This document shows positions 15,727 to 24,358 of a DNA stretch of 64,000 nucleotides, piece after piece; the first letter of the stretch is position 1; each line of letters opens with the position of its first letter. A program made the translations under genes and the position numbers. The DNA lies in contig NZ_QUBQ01000010.1 of NCBI RefSeq assembly GCF_003388735.1, positions 1 to 64,000 of the forward strand, written 5' to 3'. The notes beneath the pieces are model-generated. The model saw only the letters and a list, made by a program, of their open reading frames with translations, searched no databases and was not told where the DNA came from. Source of the stretch: Paenibacillus paeoniae (GTDB lineage Bacteria > Bacillota > Bacilli > Paenibacillales > Paenibacillaceae).

Positions 15727-16376
15727 TACAACGTACCTTTCAAGCAGGAAACGATATCGGATGTTACGACATCAATATCTTTCTCGCCGTCGACTTCGCG
15801 TAGGAGACCCTTACCGCTGTAGTAATCAAGAAGCGGAGCCGTCTTGGACGTATATTCGTCCAGGCGCGTGCCCACTTTCTCCTCTGTATCATCAGAACGC
15901 TGATACAGCTCTCCGCCGTCTTTATCGCAGACGCCTTCGACTTTCGGAGGATTGAATAATACATGGTAGGTCGTTCCGCAAGATTTGCAGATTCGTCTAC
16001 CCGTCAAACGAGCAAGCAACAATCCGCGATCAACTTTCAAGTTCACGACATGGTCAATGCTGCGGCCGAGCTCGCTCAGCATCGCATCAAGCGCTTCGGC
16101 TTGCTGGAGCGTACGAGGGAATCCGTCAAGCAAAAACCCTTTTAGGCAATCATCCAGAGCAAGACGCTCTTTCACGATACCATTTGTAATTTCATCCGGA
16201 ACAAGCAGACCTTGATCTACATATTCCTTCGCTTTCAAACCAAGCTGCGTCTCTTGCTTCATCGCAAGGCGGAACGCATCGCCGGTCGAAATGTGCGGGA
16301 TACCGAACTCTTCTACGATACGCTCAGCTTGCGTACCTTTGCCGGCTCCTGGAGGGCCCATGAATAAAATGTTCAT
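15726..16376 (-). CDS. adk: Adenylate kinase
   Basis: 216 aa. It interconverts ATP plus AMP and two ADP. P-loop GPPGAGKGTQ, AMP-binding region PHISTGDAFR, DGFPRTLQQ, and the long LID domain with a structural zinc site (CKSC ... VCDKD, the Cys3-Asp type of Gram-positives). The ATG at 16376 gives the usual start MNILFMGPPGAGKG; the eight residues upstream to 16400 are not conserved. The gap to secY is 80 bp. Confidence 0.97.
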   Translation of the reverse strand: MNILFMGPPGAGKGTQAERIVEEFGIPHISTGDAFRLAMKQETQLGLKAKEYVDQGLLVPDEITNGIVKERLALDDCLKGFLLDGFPRTLQQAEALDAMLSELGRSIDHVVNLKVDRGLLLARLTGRRICKSCGTTYHVLFNPPKVEGVCDKDGGELYQRSDDTEEKVGTRLDEYTSKTAPLLDYYSGKGLLREVDGEKDIDVVTSDIVSCLKGTL

Positions 16377-16456
16377 TACCGTGTTCCTCGCTTTAAACAC
16401 AATAGGCTCGTTCGGGCTACTCGCGAATGCGCTGCAGCCCGCCTTCGAACCTAATG

Positions 16457-17758
16457 TTATTTATTGATAAACCCTTTGTAATGGCGTTTGATCAACTGGC
16501 CCTCGATCTGCTTCATCGTATCAAGCGCAACGCCGACAACGATGAGGAGCGAAGTACCACCAAGCTGCACCGAGCGCGGTAATCCTGCCAATGCTCCGAA
16601 GAACACCGGGAAAACGGAGATAACCGCCAGGAAGATCGCACCCGTCAAGGTGATCCGCGACAATACGCGAGTCAGATAGGACGAAGTTGGCTTGCCCGGA
16701 CGAATGCCAGGAATGTAACCGCCGTTCTTCTTCATCTGATCAGCCATTTGCACCGGATTAATTTGCACGAATGTGTAGAAGAAAGTGAAACCGATAATTA
16801 GCAATACGTACAGGACCATGCCAAGCGCTTGGTCATGCTGCATATTGTTGATAATCCATTGCGCCCAAGCCTTATCAGACCAGAAGTTCGCAATTGTAGT
16901 CGGGAACATGAGCAACGAAACCGCGAAGATGACCGGGATAACCCCTGCGCCATTAACCTTCATCGGAATGTGAGTCGATTGTCCACCGTACATTTTGCGT
17001 CCAACAACACGCTTCGCGTATTGAACCGGAATCTTCCGAATACCTTGCTGGATGAAGATAACACCAACGATAATTGCGATAACCGCAACTAGGATCAGTA
17101 CTACCTTAGCAATGTTCAAGAAAAGCTGATCTTGAGCACCAACAAATTGATCTTCATAAATCGTACGAATGTGACCCGGAATGCCGGATACAATCGCCGA
17201 GAAGATCAGAATCGAGATACCGTTGCCGATACCTCTCTCCGTGATTTGCTCGCCAAGCCACATCAGGAAGGCAACGCCCGCCGTAAGGATGATAGCAATG
17301 ACCAGGTAATCTACGAAGGTTGCGCCAGGAATCATCTCAAAGCCGAACTGACGGTTAAAGCCAATCGCCGTAGCGAAGCCTTGCACCAGACCGAGAATGA
17401 TTGTTCCGTAACGCGTGATTTGAGCAAGTTTCTTTTTACCGTTTTCGCCTTCTTTTGCCCACTCTGCAAACTTCGGAATTACATCCATCGATAACAGCTG
17501 CACAATGATGGAAGCTGTAATGTATGGTGTAATGGAAAGCGCGAAGATGGAGAACTGGAAGAGCGCTCCTCCGGAGAAGGTGTTCAGAAGACCGAACAAA
17601 TCAGCGCCCTGTGAATCCATGTTCTTGAAGACATCTTTGTTAACACCCGGTACAGGAATAAAAGATCCGATCCGGTAAATGAATAGGATGAAAAGCGTGA
17701 ATAGGATCCGTGTACGCAGATCCGCCACTTTCCATATGTTGGACACGGTTGTGAACAA
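16457..17758 (-). CDS. secY: Protein translocase subunit SecY
   Basis: 433 aa with ten expected membrane segments; the channel-forming subunit of the Sec translocon. The N-terminal IGSFIPVPGVNKDVF, the plug region and LIVVGVALDTMKQIEGQL at the end fit. The start is a TTG immediately after the rplO stop codon; the ribosome site GAGGTGA lies inside the end of rplO, so synthesis is coupled. Its partner secE is also in this window (49987-50196). Confidence 0.97.
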   Translation of the reverse strand: MFTTVSNIWKVADLRTRILFTLFILFIYRIGSFIPVPGVNKDVFKNMDSQGADLFGLLNTFSGGALFQFSIFALSITPYITASIIVQLLSMDVIPKFAEWAKEGENGKKKLAQITRYGTIILGLVQGFATAIGFNRQFGFEMIPGATFVDYLVIAIILTAGVAFLMWLGEQITERGIGNGISILIFSAIVSGIPGHIRTIYEDQFVGAQDQLFLNIAKVVLILVAVIAIIVGVIFIQQGIRKIPVQYAKRVVGRKMYGGQSTHIPMKVNGAGVIPVIFAVSLLMFPTTIANFWSDKAWAQWIINNMQHDQALGMVLYVLLIIGFTFFYTFVQINPVQMADQMKKNGGYIPGIRPGKPTSSYLTRVLSRITLTGAIFLAVISVFPVFFGALAGLPRSVQLGGTSLLIVVGVALDTMKQIEGQLIKRHYKGFINK

Positions 17759-18199
17759 TTAGATCACCTCGGTTTTACCGCCGGCAGCCTGGATTTTCTC
17801 TACCGCAGATTGAGAGAACTTTTTCGCCTTAACAGTAAGAGCTACATTCAATTCACCATTACCCAAGATCTTGATTCCTGCCAAAGGATTTTTGACAATA
17901 CCTTGTTCAAGAAGAACTTCTGGTGTAACTTCAGTACCTGCTGCAAAGCTGTTCAGCTCTTCAATGTTGACAATCGCATATTCGGTACGGAAAGGGTTGT
18001 TGAAGCCACGCTTCGGAACGCGGCGGTACAATGGGTTCTGGCCGCCCTCAAAACCTGGGCGAACACCGCCGCCGGAGCGAGCGTTTTGACCTTTGTGACC
18101 TCTGCCGGCCGTCTTGCCGTTACCGGTACCGATACCGCGACCTTTGCGCTTAGGCGCTTGAGTCGAGCCCGGTGCTGGTGCTAAGTCATGCAATTTCAT
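17759..18199 (-). CDS. rplO: 50S ribosomal protein L15
   Basis: 146 aa. L15 is a late assembly protein with a long N-terminal extension into 23S rRNA: MKLHDLAPAPGSTQAPKRKG and GRGHKGQNARSGGGVRPGFE, rich in Gly and basic residues. The globular domain ends AAGGKTEVI. It abuts secY without spacing. Confidence 0.98.
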   Translation of the reverse strand: MKLHDLAPAPGSTQAPKRKGRGIGTGNGKTAGRGHKGQNARSGGGVRPGFEGGQNPLYRRVPKRGFNNPFRTEYAIVNIEELNSFAAGTEVTPEVLLEQGIVKNPLAGIKILGNGELNVALTVKAKKFSQSAVEKIQAAGGKTEVI

Positions 18200-18254
18200 C
18201 GTTCGTGCACCTCCTTGTAGATTTCGTAAATGTCCGAGCTATCGGTAAATGGTA

Positions 18255-18434
18255 TTAAACTTCTTCCACTTTGACCAAGTGGCTAACATGGTTAACCATG
18301 CCGCGGATAGCCGGGTTGTCGTTAAGAACGACCGATTGACGAATTTTGCGAAGGCCGAGCGATTCAACCGTTGCACGTTGTTTCTCGTTGCGGCCAATCA
18401 AACTGCGAACGAGGGTGATTTGCAATTTTGCCAT
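18255..18434 (-). CDS. rpmD: 50S ribosomal protein L30
   Basis: 59 aa, MAKLQITLVRSLIGRNEKQR at the start, then LGLRKIRQSVVLNDNPAIRG and ending LVKVEEV. Short bacterial form. Lies 13 bp after rpsE. The length and sequence are normal. Confidence 0.97.
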   Translation of the reverse strand: MAKLQITLVRSLIGRNEKQRATVESLGLRKIRQSVVLNDNPAIRGMVNHVSHLVKVEEV

Positions 18435-18447
18435 CGTATACCCCTCC

Positions 18448-18945
18448 TTAACCTAACAGCTCTTCGACTGTTTTTCCACGCAGCTTGGCAACGTCTTCCG
18501 CACGTTTCAGACGGGAGAGACCCTCAAGAGTCGCGTTTACCATGTTCAGGGAATTCGAAGAACCAAGAGATTTCGTTAAAATGTCGCCTACGCCTGCAAG
18601 TTCAAGAACTGCACGAACCGGGCCGCCTGCGATAACACCTGTACCCTCGGAAGCTGGCTTCAGAAGAACTTCTCCTGCACAGAAACTTCCGATTACAAGG
18701 TGAGGAATTGTTGTGTTTACGAGTGGTACATGGATCAGGTTTTTCTTAGCGTCTTCAATACCTTTGCGAATCGCATCAGGTACTTCGCCCGCTTTACCGA
18801 TCCCTGCGCCAACGTAGCCTTTACCGTCGCCAACTACTACAAGCGCACTGAAGCTGAAGCGGCGTCCGCCTTTAACAACTTTTGCTACGCGGTTGATATG
18901 AACGACTTTTTCAGTCAGTTCTAACGTATTAGGATCTACACGCAA
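18448..18945 (-). CDS. rpsE: 30S ribosomal protein S5
   Basis: 165 aa. S5 takes part in mRNA helicase activity at the entry channel and in decoding fidelity. N-terminal double-stranded RNA-binding fold (VVKGGRRFSFSALVVVGD), then the C-terminal domain with VIAGGPVRAVLELAGV and DILTKSLGSSN. The spectinomycin loop region KVVKGGRR looks unaltered. Confidence 0.98.
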   Translation of the reverse strand: MRVDPNTLELTEKVVHINRVAKVVKGGRRFSFSALVVVGDGKGYVGAGIGKAGEVPDAIRKGIEDAKKNLIHVPLVNTTIPHLVIGSFCAGEVLLKPASEGTGVIAGGPVRAVLELAGVGDILTKSLGSSNSLNMVNATLEGLSRLKRAEDVAKLRGKTVEELLG

Positions 18946-18969
18946 GTCATTTTACCTCCTTATTAGATA

Positions 18970-19338
18970 TTAGAAACTCAGGCCTGCTTCGCGAGCTGCT
19001 GTTGCCAGCGCCTGAATTCTGCCGTGATACAGATAACCACCGCGGTCGAATACGACCACAGTTACGCCTTTTGCTTGAGCGCGTTGTGCGATCAACTCGC
19101 CAACTTTCGCAGCGGAATCAACGTTGCCGCCGTTTCCAATCGCTTCAACTAGTTCTTTATCCTTAGTGGATGCGGAAGCCAGTGTTACACCTGCTACGTC
19201 GTCGATCAATTGTGCGTAAATGTGCTTGGAGGAACGGAATACAGACAGACGCGGACGTGCTGCTGTACCGTTGATTTTCTTACGAACACGAAGGTGTCTT
19301 TTCAGACGAGCCTTGTTTTTGTCGCCTTTCGTAATCAT
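18970..19338 (-). CDS. rplR: 50S ribosomal protein L18
   Basis: 122 aa. L18 binds 5S rRNA and anchors it in the central protuberance. A basic N-terminus (MITKGDKNKARLKRHLRVRK) precedes RPRLSVFRSSKHIYAQLIDD, and the end is VVFDRGGYLYHGRIQALA. Its 5S partner L5 is in the same cluster. Confidence 0.98.
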   Translation of the reverse strand: MITKGDKNKARLKRHLRVRKKINGTAARPRLSVFRSSKHIYAQLIDDVAGVTLASASTKDKELVEAIGNGGNVDSAAKVGELIAQRAQAKGVTVVVFDRGGYLYHGRIQALATAAREAGLSF

Positions 19339-19398
19339 GCTTGGTTCACTCCTTTCCTTTTGCCTTAGGAAGCTATCTTAAGGAACGTTTCACGTTCC

Positions 19399-19941
19399 TT
19401 ATTTCTTCTTACCAGCTTTACCTTCTTTGCGGATGATGCGCTCGCCTTCGTATTTGATACCTTTGCCTTTATACGGCTCAGGCTCGCGTACGGCACGGAT
19501 TTGAGCGGCAACAGCGCCTACGCGCTCTTTGTCGATACCGCGAACGGTAATTTTCGTGTTAACTGGAACCTCAAACTCGATGTTGCTCTCGGGAGCAATC
19601 TCAACCGGGTGAGAGTAACCAACGTTCAACACGATTTTGTCGCCAGATTTGCTTGCACGGTAACCTACGCCTACCAGCTCAAGATTTCTCGAGAAGCCGT
19701 CTGTAACGCCTGTCACCATGTTTGCGATAATGCTGCGAGTCGTTCCGTGCAGGGAACGATGCAATTTATTGTCGGAAGGACGTTCAACCACGATTTCGTT
19801 CTCCGTTACATTCACTTTCATTTCCTTATGAATTTCACGGGAAAGCGTGCCTTTAGGTCCTTTTACAGTAATCACTGTGTTGTCCAAGTTGATGCTTACA
19901 CCAGCAGGGACTGCAATTGGTTTACGACCAATACGGGACAT
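19399..19941 (-). CDS. rplF: 50S ribosomal protein L6
   Basis: 180 aa, two repeated L6 domains, located near the sarcin-ricin loop and the factor-binding site. MSRIGRKPIAVPAGVSI at the start and the signature PEPYKGKGIKYEGE near the end are clear. Ends with a basic tail (GKAGKKK). Confidence 0.98.
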   Translation of the reverse strand: MSRIGRKPIAVPAGVSINLDNTVITVKGPKGTLSREIHKEMKVNVTENEIVVERPSDNKLHRSLHGTTRSIIANMVTGVTDGFSRNLELVGVGYRASKSGDKIVLNVGYSHPVEIAPESNIEFEVPVNTKITVRGIDKERVGAVAAQIRAVREPEPYKGKGIKYEGERIIRKEGKAGKKK

Positions 19942-19972
19942 TGTTACACCTCCTGTCTTTCTGACTTATTTC

Positions 19973-20371
19973 TTACCAAACGTAGCAGACAACTTCGCCG
20001 CCAGATTTAACTTGGCGAGCTTCTTTATCTGTCATTACGCCTTTGGACGTGGAAATGATCGCTATTCCAAGTCCGCCAAGCACGCGAGGAATCTCAGTTG
20101 CTTGCGTGTAAACACGCAGGCCTGGTTTCGAGATACGCTTCAAACCAGTGATAACGCGCTCTTGGTTAGGGCCGTATTTCAAGAAAATACGGATAATCCC
20201 TTGTTTGTTGTCCTCGATATATTCTGCGTCGCGGATAAAGCCCTCGCGCTTCAAAATTTCAGCGATTTGCTTCTTCACTTTCGAAGCAGGCATTTCCACA
20301 GTCTCGTGACGAACGAGATTCGCGTTACGAACACGTGTCAACATATCTGCAATCGGATCAGACATAACCAT
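19973..20371 (-). CDS. rpsH: 30S ribosomal protein S8
   Basis: 132 aa. S8 organises the central domain of 16S rRNA and in enterics represses the spc operon. MVMSDPIADMLTRVRNAN start and the C-terminal VLGGLGIAIISTSKGVMTD signature are typical. Two in-frame ATGs (20371 and two codons later) are both possible. Confidence 0.98.
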   Translation of the reverse strand: MVMSDPIADMLTRVRNANLVRHETVEMPASKVKKQIAEILKREGFIRDAEYIEDNKQGIIRIFLKYGPNQERVITGLKRISKPGLRVYTQATEIPRVLGGLGIAIISTSKGVMTDKEARQVKSGGEVVCYVW

Positions 20372-20403
20372 TTATGTGAACCTCCTTCCCGAACTAGGCT
20401 TGA

Positions 20404-20589
20404 TTACCAGCTTGCTTTTTTAACGCCAGGAATCTGGCCCTTGTATGCTAATTCGCGGAAACAAATCCGGCAAATTTTAAACTTTTGCAAAACAGAGTGC
20501 GGACGGCCGCAACGCTCACAGCGCGTATAAGCGCGCACTTTGAATTTCGGTGTGCGTTGTTGCTTCACTTTCATCGAAGTTTTTGCCAC
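20404..20589 (-). CDS. rpsN: 30S ribosomal protein S14, zinc (type Z) form
   Basis: 61 aa. Short S14 with the zinc ribbon RCERCGRPHSV and KICRICFRELA (two CxxC pairs) and the end GVKKASW. It is the zinc-dependent paralogue normally encoded in the spc cluster; no zinc-independent S14 is in this window. Confidence 0.98.
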   Translation of the reverse strand: MAKTSMKVKQQRTPKFKVRAYTRCERCGRPHSVLQKFKICRICFRELAYKGQIPGVKKASW

Positions 20590-20615
20590 TGGGTATTACA
20601 CCTCCTAAAAGTGGA

Positions 20616-21158
20616 TTACTTCGCGAACGGCATGCCCATTTGGGTCAGCAGCTCACGAGATTCTTCGTCCGATTTCGCCGTCGTTACGATGACGATATCC
20701 ATACCACGTACTTTATCAACTTTATCGTACTCGATCTCTGGGAAGATCAGCTGTTCTTTAAGGCCCAGCGTGTAGTTACCGCGACCGTCGAATGCTTTGG
20801 TTGATACACCGCGGAAGTCACGTACGCGTGGAAGCGAAATGTTGAACAGTTTATCAAGGAAGTGATACATGCGCTCGCCGCGCAGCGTAACCTTAACCCC
20901 GATTGGCATGTCCTCACGAAGCTTAAAGCCTGCAATAGACTTTTTAGCACGAGTGACAACCGGCTTTTGACCGGAAATGATGCGCAATTCTTCAACTGCT
21001 ACATCAAGAATTTTGGAGTTGGAAACCGCTTCGCCAACACCCATGTTGATTACGACTTTCTCAATTTTCGGCACTTGCATAACCGAAGTATAGTTGAACT
21101 TCTGCATCAAAGCAGGAGTGATTTCATTAAGAAAGCGACCTTTCAATCTTGCTGTCAT
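20616..21158 (-). CDS. rplE: 50S ribosomal protein L5
   Basis: 180 aa. L5 binds 5S rRNA and contacts P-site tRNA. Seen: KVVINMGVGEAVSNSKIL, RAKKSIAGFKLREDMPIGVK, and RDFRGVSTKAFDGRGNYTLG. Normal length. Confidence 0.98.
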   Translation of the reverse strand: MTARLKGRFLNEITPALMQKFNYTSVMQVPKIEKVVINMGVGEAVSNSKILDVAVEELRIISGQKPVVTRAKKSIAGFKLREDMPIGVKVTLRGERMYHFLDKLFNISLPRVRDFRGVSTKAFDGRGNYTLGLKEQLIFPEIEYDKVDKVRGMDIVIVTTAKSDEESRELLTQMGMPFAK

Positions 21159-21189
21159 TGATCATGGACCTCCTTTCCTACATTAACGA

Positions 21190-21543
21190 TTAGTCGATCA
21201 CTGCTCCGGATTTCTTAGCAATCCGTACTTTTTTGCCGTTATCCTGCACTTTGTATCCGATGCGAGTTACCCCGCCGCTCTTAGGATCAATGTGCATGAC
21301 GTTCGACACATGAATCGCAGCTTCTTGCTCGATGATACCGCCTTGCGGGTTCGCTTGGGAAGGACGCGAATGCTTCTTCACCATGTTCACACCTTCTACA
21401 AGTACGCGGTTCTCACGCGGATAAGCTGCGATGACGCGGCCCTTCTTACCTTTGTCTTTACCGGTAATGACGATAACCGTGTCATCTTTTTTAACGTGCA
21501 GCTTGTTATTGTGGGATTCCAATACTTTTTTCAGCCTTGGCAT
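21190..21543 (-). CDS. rplX: 50S ribosomal protein L24
   Basis: 117 aa, a KOW-domain protein that starts large-subunit assembly near the exit tunnel. KKDDTVIVITGKDKGKKGRV is the KOW signature; GVNMVKKHSRPSQANPQGGI follows. About 15 residues precede the usual start; the chosen ATG has AGGAGG. Confidence 0.98.
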   Translation of the reverse strand: MPRLKKVLESHNNKLHVKKDDTVIVITGKDKGKKGRVIAAYPRENRVLVEGVNMVKKHSRPSQANPQGGIIEQEAAIHVSNVMHIDPKSGGVTRIGYKVQDNGKKVRIAKKSGAVID

Positions 21544-21594
21544 TTTGTTACACCTCCTGCTCGCTTAAGCTTTCAGGTTTTATCTGGTTGATCA

Positions 21595-21963
21595 TTAAAT
21601 TACTTCTGGTGCAAGCGATACGATTTTCATGAAATCCTTATCGCGAAGCTCACGAGCAACTGGTCCAAAGATACGTGTGCCGCGTGGGCTCTTATCTTCC
21701 TTAACGATTACAGCAGCATTCTCGTCGAATGCGATGTAGGAACCGTCTTTACGACGAACGGAACGTTTCGTACGAACGATAACCGCCTTAACTACGTCAC
21801 CCTTTTTGACAACGCCGCCTGGTGTTGCTTGTTTGACGGAGCAAACGATCAAATCGCCAATGTGACCTACGCGACGGCCTGTGCCGCCCAAAACGCGGAT
21901 ACACATCAATTCTTTAGCGCCAGAGTTGTCGGCAACTCTTAAACGTGTAAATGGTTGAATCAT
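21595..21963 (-). CDS. rplN: 50S ribosomal protein L14
   Basis: 122 aa. L14 forms intersubunit bridges with 16S helix 44 and is the binding site of the silencing factor RsfS. MIQPFTRLRVADNSGAKELM and the signature GDVVKAVIVRTKRSVRRKDG are clear. Confidence 0.98.
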   Translation of the reverse strand: MIQPFTRLRVADNSGAKELMCIRVLGGTGRRVGHIGDLIVCSVKQATPGGVVKKGDVVKAVIVRTKRSVRRKDGSYIAFDENAAVIVKEDKSPRGTRIFGPVARELRDKDFMKIVSLAPEVI

Positions 21964-22012
21964 TTTTGGCGTCCTCCTTTCGGAAAAAATGCTAGGGTAC
22001 TGATTGCGCTAT

Positions 22013-22276
22013 TTAGAGAACGATAGCTACTTCAACGATTTCTACCAGTCTGAAGCGCTTGTCTTTCGATAGTGGACGAGTCTCCATGATTCTTACGGTA
22101 TCGCCAATTTTCGCTTGGTTGTTTTCGTCATGCGCTTTGTACTTTTTCGTGTACTTGATGCGTTTATGGTACAAATCATGTTTTTTGTAGGTTTCTACAG
22201 CCACCACGATTGTTTTATCCATTTTGTCGCTTACGACTTTGCCGATTTGAACTTTGCGGGCATTGCGTTCGCTCAT
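22013..22276 (-). CDS. rpsQ: 30S ribosomal protein S17
   Basis: 87 aa OB-fold primary 16S-binding protein. NARKVQIGKVVSDKMDKTIV and the signature GDTVRIMETRPLSKDKRFRL are visible. Ends VEVAIVL. Confidence 0.98.
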   Translation of the reverse strand: MSERNARKVQIGKVVSDKMDKTIVVAVETYKKHDLYHKRIKYTKKYKAHDENNQAKIGDTVRIMETRPLSKDKRFRLVEIVEVAIVL

Positions 22277-22327
22277 GTTCTTCCTCCTTCCTTCATCCGT
22301 GATCGTACTTGTCTTGGTAAGGATCTA

Positions 22328-22528
22328 TTAGCTGCTGATTCCGAGTTCTCTCTCACGCAAAACGGTTTTAGCACGAGCTATTTCCTTACGCACGTCACGA
22401 ATCCGAGTCGGGTTGTCCAGTTGGCCAGTAGCCAATTGGAAACGAAGGTTAAACAGTTCTTCTTTGAAACCAGCGACCTGTTGTTCAATTTCAACAGAGG
22501 TAAGGTTACGAAATTCACTAGCCTTCAT
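22328..22528 (-). CDS. rpmC: 50S ribosomal protein L29
   Basis: 66 aa helical protein at the tunnel exit, near the docking site of SRP and trigger factor. MKASEFRNLTSVEIEQQV start and FNLRFQLATGQLDNPTRI. The ATG at 22528 lies within the last codons of rplP, an 11-nt overlap, suggesting coupled translation; a further in-frame start at 22540 is less likely. Confidence 0.97.
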   Translation of the reverse strand: MKASEFRNLTSVEIEQQVAGFKEELFNLRFQLATGQLDNPTRIRDVRKEIARAKTVLRERELGISS

Positions 22529-22952
22529 TTGCTTCACCACCCACTTCTTCGCGTTTCACGAACTTCGTTTTTACAGGTAGTTTGTGAGCCGCAAGGCGCA
22601 TTGCTTCACGAGCTACTTCTTCAGGTACGCCAGCAAGCTCGAACATGATTTTGCCCGGTTTAACAACGGCTACCCATTTCTCAACATTACCTTTACCGCT
22701 ACCCATACGTACCTCGAGAGGCTTTTGAGTGATCGGTTTGTCAGGGAAAATTTTAATCCATACTTTACCGCCACGCTTGATGTAACGTGTCATCGCGATA
22801 CGAGCCGCTTCGATCTGACGGTTCGTAATCCAAGATGGCTCAAGCGCCTGAAGGCCGTACTCACCAAATGCTACTGTAGTGCCGCCTTTAGCGCGGCCTT
22901 TCATGTTACCGCGTTGTTGCTTACGGTGTTTTACGCGTTTAGGTACCAACAT
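22518..22952 (-). CDS. rplP: 50S ribosomal protein L16
   Basis: 144 aa. L16 helps position A-site tRNA. MLVPKRVKHRKQQRGNMKG start and signature KIFPDKPITQKPLEVRMGSG. The last residues VGGEANEG extend slightly past the common end and overlap rpmC. Confidence 0.98.
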   Translation of the reverse strand: MLVPKRVKHRKQQRGNMKGRAKGGTTVAFGEYGLQALEPSWITNRQIEAARIAMTRYIKRGGKVWIKIFPDKPITQKPLEVRMGSGKGNVEKWVAVVKPGKIMFELAGVPEEVAREAMRLAAHKLPVKTKFVKREEVGGEANEG

Positions 22953-22954
22953 GA

Positions 22955-23617
22955 TTAGTTGCCTCCTTCCTGGGGAGCTTTCTTCTTCGTAGGAAGGACT
23001 TCACCGCGATAGATCCATACTTTTACGCCGATGCGGCCGTAAGTTGTATGTGCTTCTGCTGTGCCGTAGTCAATGTCTGCGCGCAGCGTATGAAGCGGAA
23101 CCGTTCCTTCGCTGTAGCCTTCCGAACGTGCGATTTCAGCGCCGCCAAGGCGTCCGCTAACCGCTGTTTTAATCCCTTTAGCGCCTGCTCTCATGGAGCG
23201 TTGGATCGCTTGTTTCAATGCGCGACGGAAAGATACCCGACGCTCTAATTGTTGAGCGATGCTTTCAGCTACCAAGATAGCATCCAGATCAGCTTGTTTG
23301 ATTTCAGAGATGTTGATGTGAACTTTTTTGCCTTTAGTGATCTTGCCAAGCTCCGTACGCAAGTTTTCTACTTCGGAACCGCCCTTGCCGATAACCATAC
23401 CCGGCTTAGCCGTTTGGATCGTCACGTTCACGCGGTTAGCCGCGCGTTCGATTTCGATGTGGGAAACTGCAGCGTCTTTCAGCTTGTTTTTCAAGTACTC
23501 ACGAATTTTAACGTCTTCTAGTAGAAGATCGCCAAAGTCTTTGCCAGCGTACCATTTGGATTCCCAATCACGGATAATCCCGACACGAAGGCCGACTGGA
23601 TTTACCTTTTGACCCAC
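22955..23617 (-). CDS. rpsC: 30S ribosomal protein S3
   Basis: 220 aa. S3 forms part of the mRNA entry helicase. MGQKVNPVGLRVGIIRDW, the type-2 KH domain GMVIGKGGSEVENLR, and the C-terminal GTVPLHTLRADIDYGTAEA are seen. Two bp separate it from rplP. Confidence 0.98.
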   Translation of the reverse strand: MGQKVNPVGLRVGIIRDWESKWYAGKDFGDLLLEDVKIREYLKNKLKDAAVSHIEIERAANRVNVTIQTAKPGMVIGKGGSEVENLRTELGKITKGKKVHINISEIKQADLDAILVAESIAQQLERRVSFRRALKQAIQRSMRAGAKGIKTAVSGRLGGAEIARSEGYSEGTVPLHTLRADIDYGTAEAHTTYGRIGVKVWIYRGEVLPTKKKAPQEGGN

Positions 23618-23630
23618 ACGTTATCCCTCC

Positions 23631-23966
23631 TTATTTTTCAGATACCACCAAGGTGATGTGGCTGGTTCTTTTATTAATCCTGCTAGCACGTCCCATTGCA
23701 CGAGGACGGAAACGTTTCATTGTTGGCCCTTGGTTCGCAAATACTTGCGACACGACCAATTTGTTTACGTCTAGCTGGTAGTTATGCTCAGCGTTCGCAA
23801 TTGCGGAGTTGAGCAGCTTCTCGATAATCGGGGAAGCCGATTTCGGCGTGTGACGCAAAATCGCGATCGCCTCGCCTACTTGCTTGCCGCGAATCAAGTC
23901 CGCTACGAGCTGCGCTTTGCGAGGAGCGATACGTACGAACTTAACGTGCGCTTTAGCTTCTGGCAT
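23631..23966 (-). CDS. rplV: 50S ribosomal protein L22
   Basis: 111 aa. L22 sends a beta hairpin into the exit tunnel; the hairpin segment RFRPRAMGRASRINKRTSH is present and looks wild type, without the deletion linked to macrolide resistance. Start MPEAKAHVKFVRIAPRKAQL. Confidence 0.98.
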   Translation of the reverse strand: MPEAKAHVKFVRIAPRKAQLVADLIRGKQVGEAIAILRHTPKSASPIIEKLLNSAIANAEHNYQLDVNKLVVSQVFANQGPTMKRFRPRAMGRASRINKRTSHITLVVSEK

Positions 23967-24009
23967 GTGGGAACCTCCTCTCGTTCATTGAAAAATGATA
24001 AAGGGCAAA

Positions 24010-24291
24010 TTAACGTCTGCCCGTTTTTTTGTCATCGCTGGCATGGCCTTTGTACGTACGAGTTGGCGCGAATTCGCCAAGCTTGTGTCCAACCATATCC
24101 TCAGTCACATATACCGGCACGTGTTTGCGACCATCATAGACTGCAAAAGTGTGGCCGATAAATTGCGGGAAAATGGTCGAGCGACGGGACCAAGTCTTAA
24201 TAACGACCTTTTTGTTTGTCTCGTTCAGATCCTCGACTTTCTTTAGCAGATAGCCGTCGATGAACGGACCTTTCTTCAAACTGCGACCCAT
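24010..24291 (-). CDS. rpsS: 30S ribosomal protein S19
   Basis: 93 aa head protein that contacts S13 and A-site tRNA. MGRSLKKGPFIDGYLLKKVE and the signature GHKLGEFAPTRTYKGHASDD are visible. Confidence 0.98.
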   Translation of the reverse strand: MGRSLKKGPFIDGYLLKKVEDLNETNKKVVIKTWSRRSTIFPQFIGHTFAVYDGRKHVPVYVTEDMVGHKLGEFAPTRTYKGHASDDKKTGRR

Positions 24292-24358
24292 GTAAAATCC
24301 TCCCTTCGCATAAGCACTGGCGTGATGGCTCCATCACGCGGATTGAATCAAGCAACTA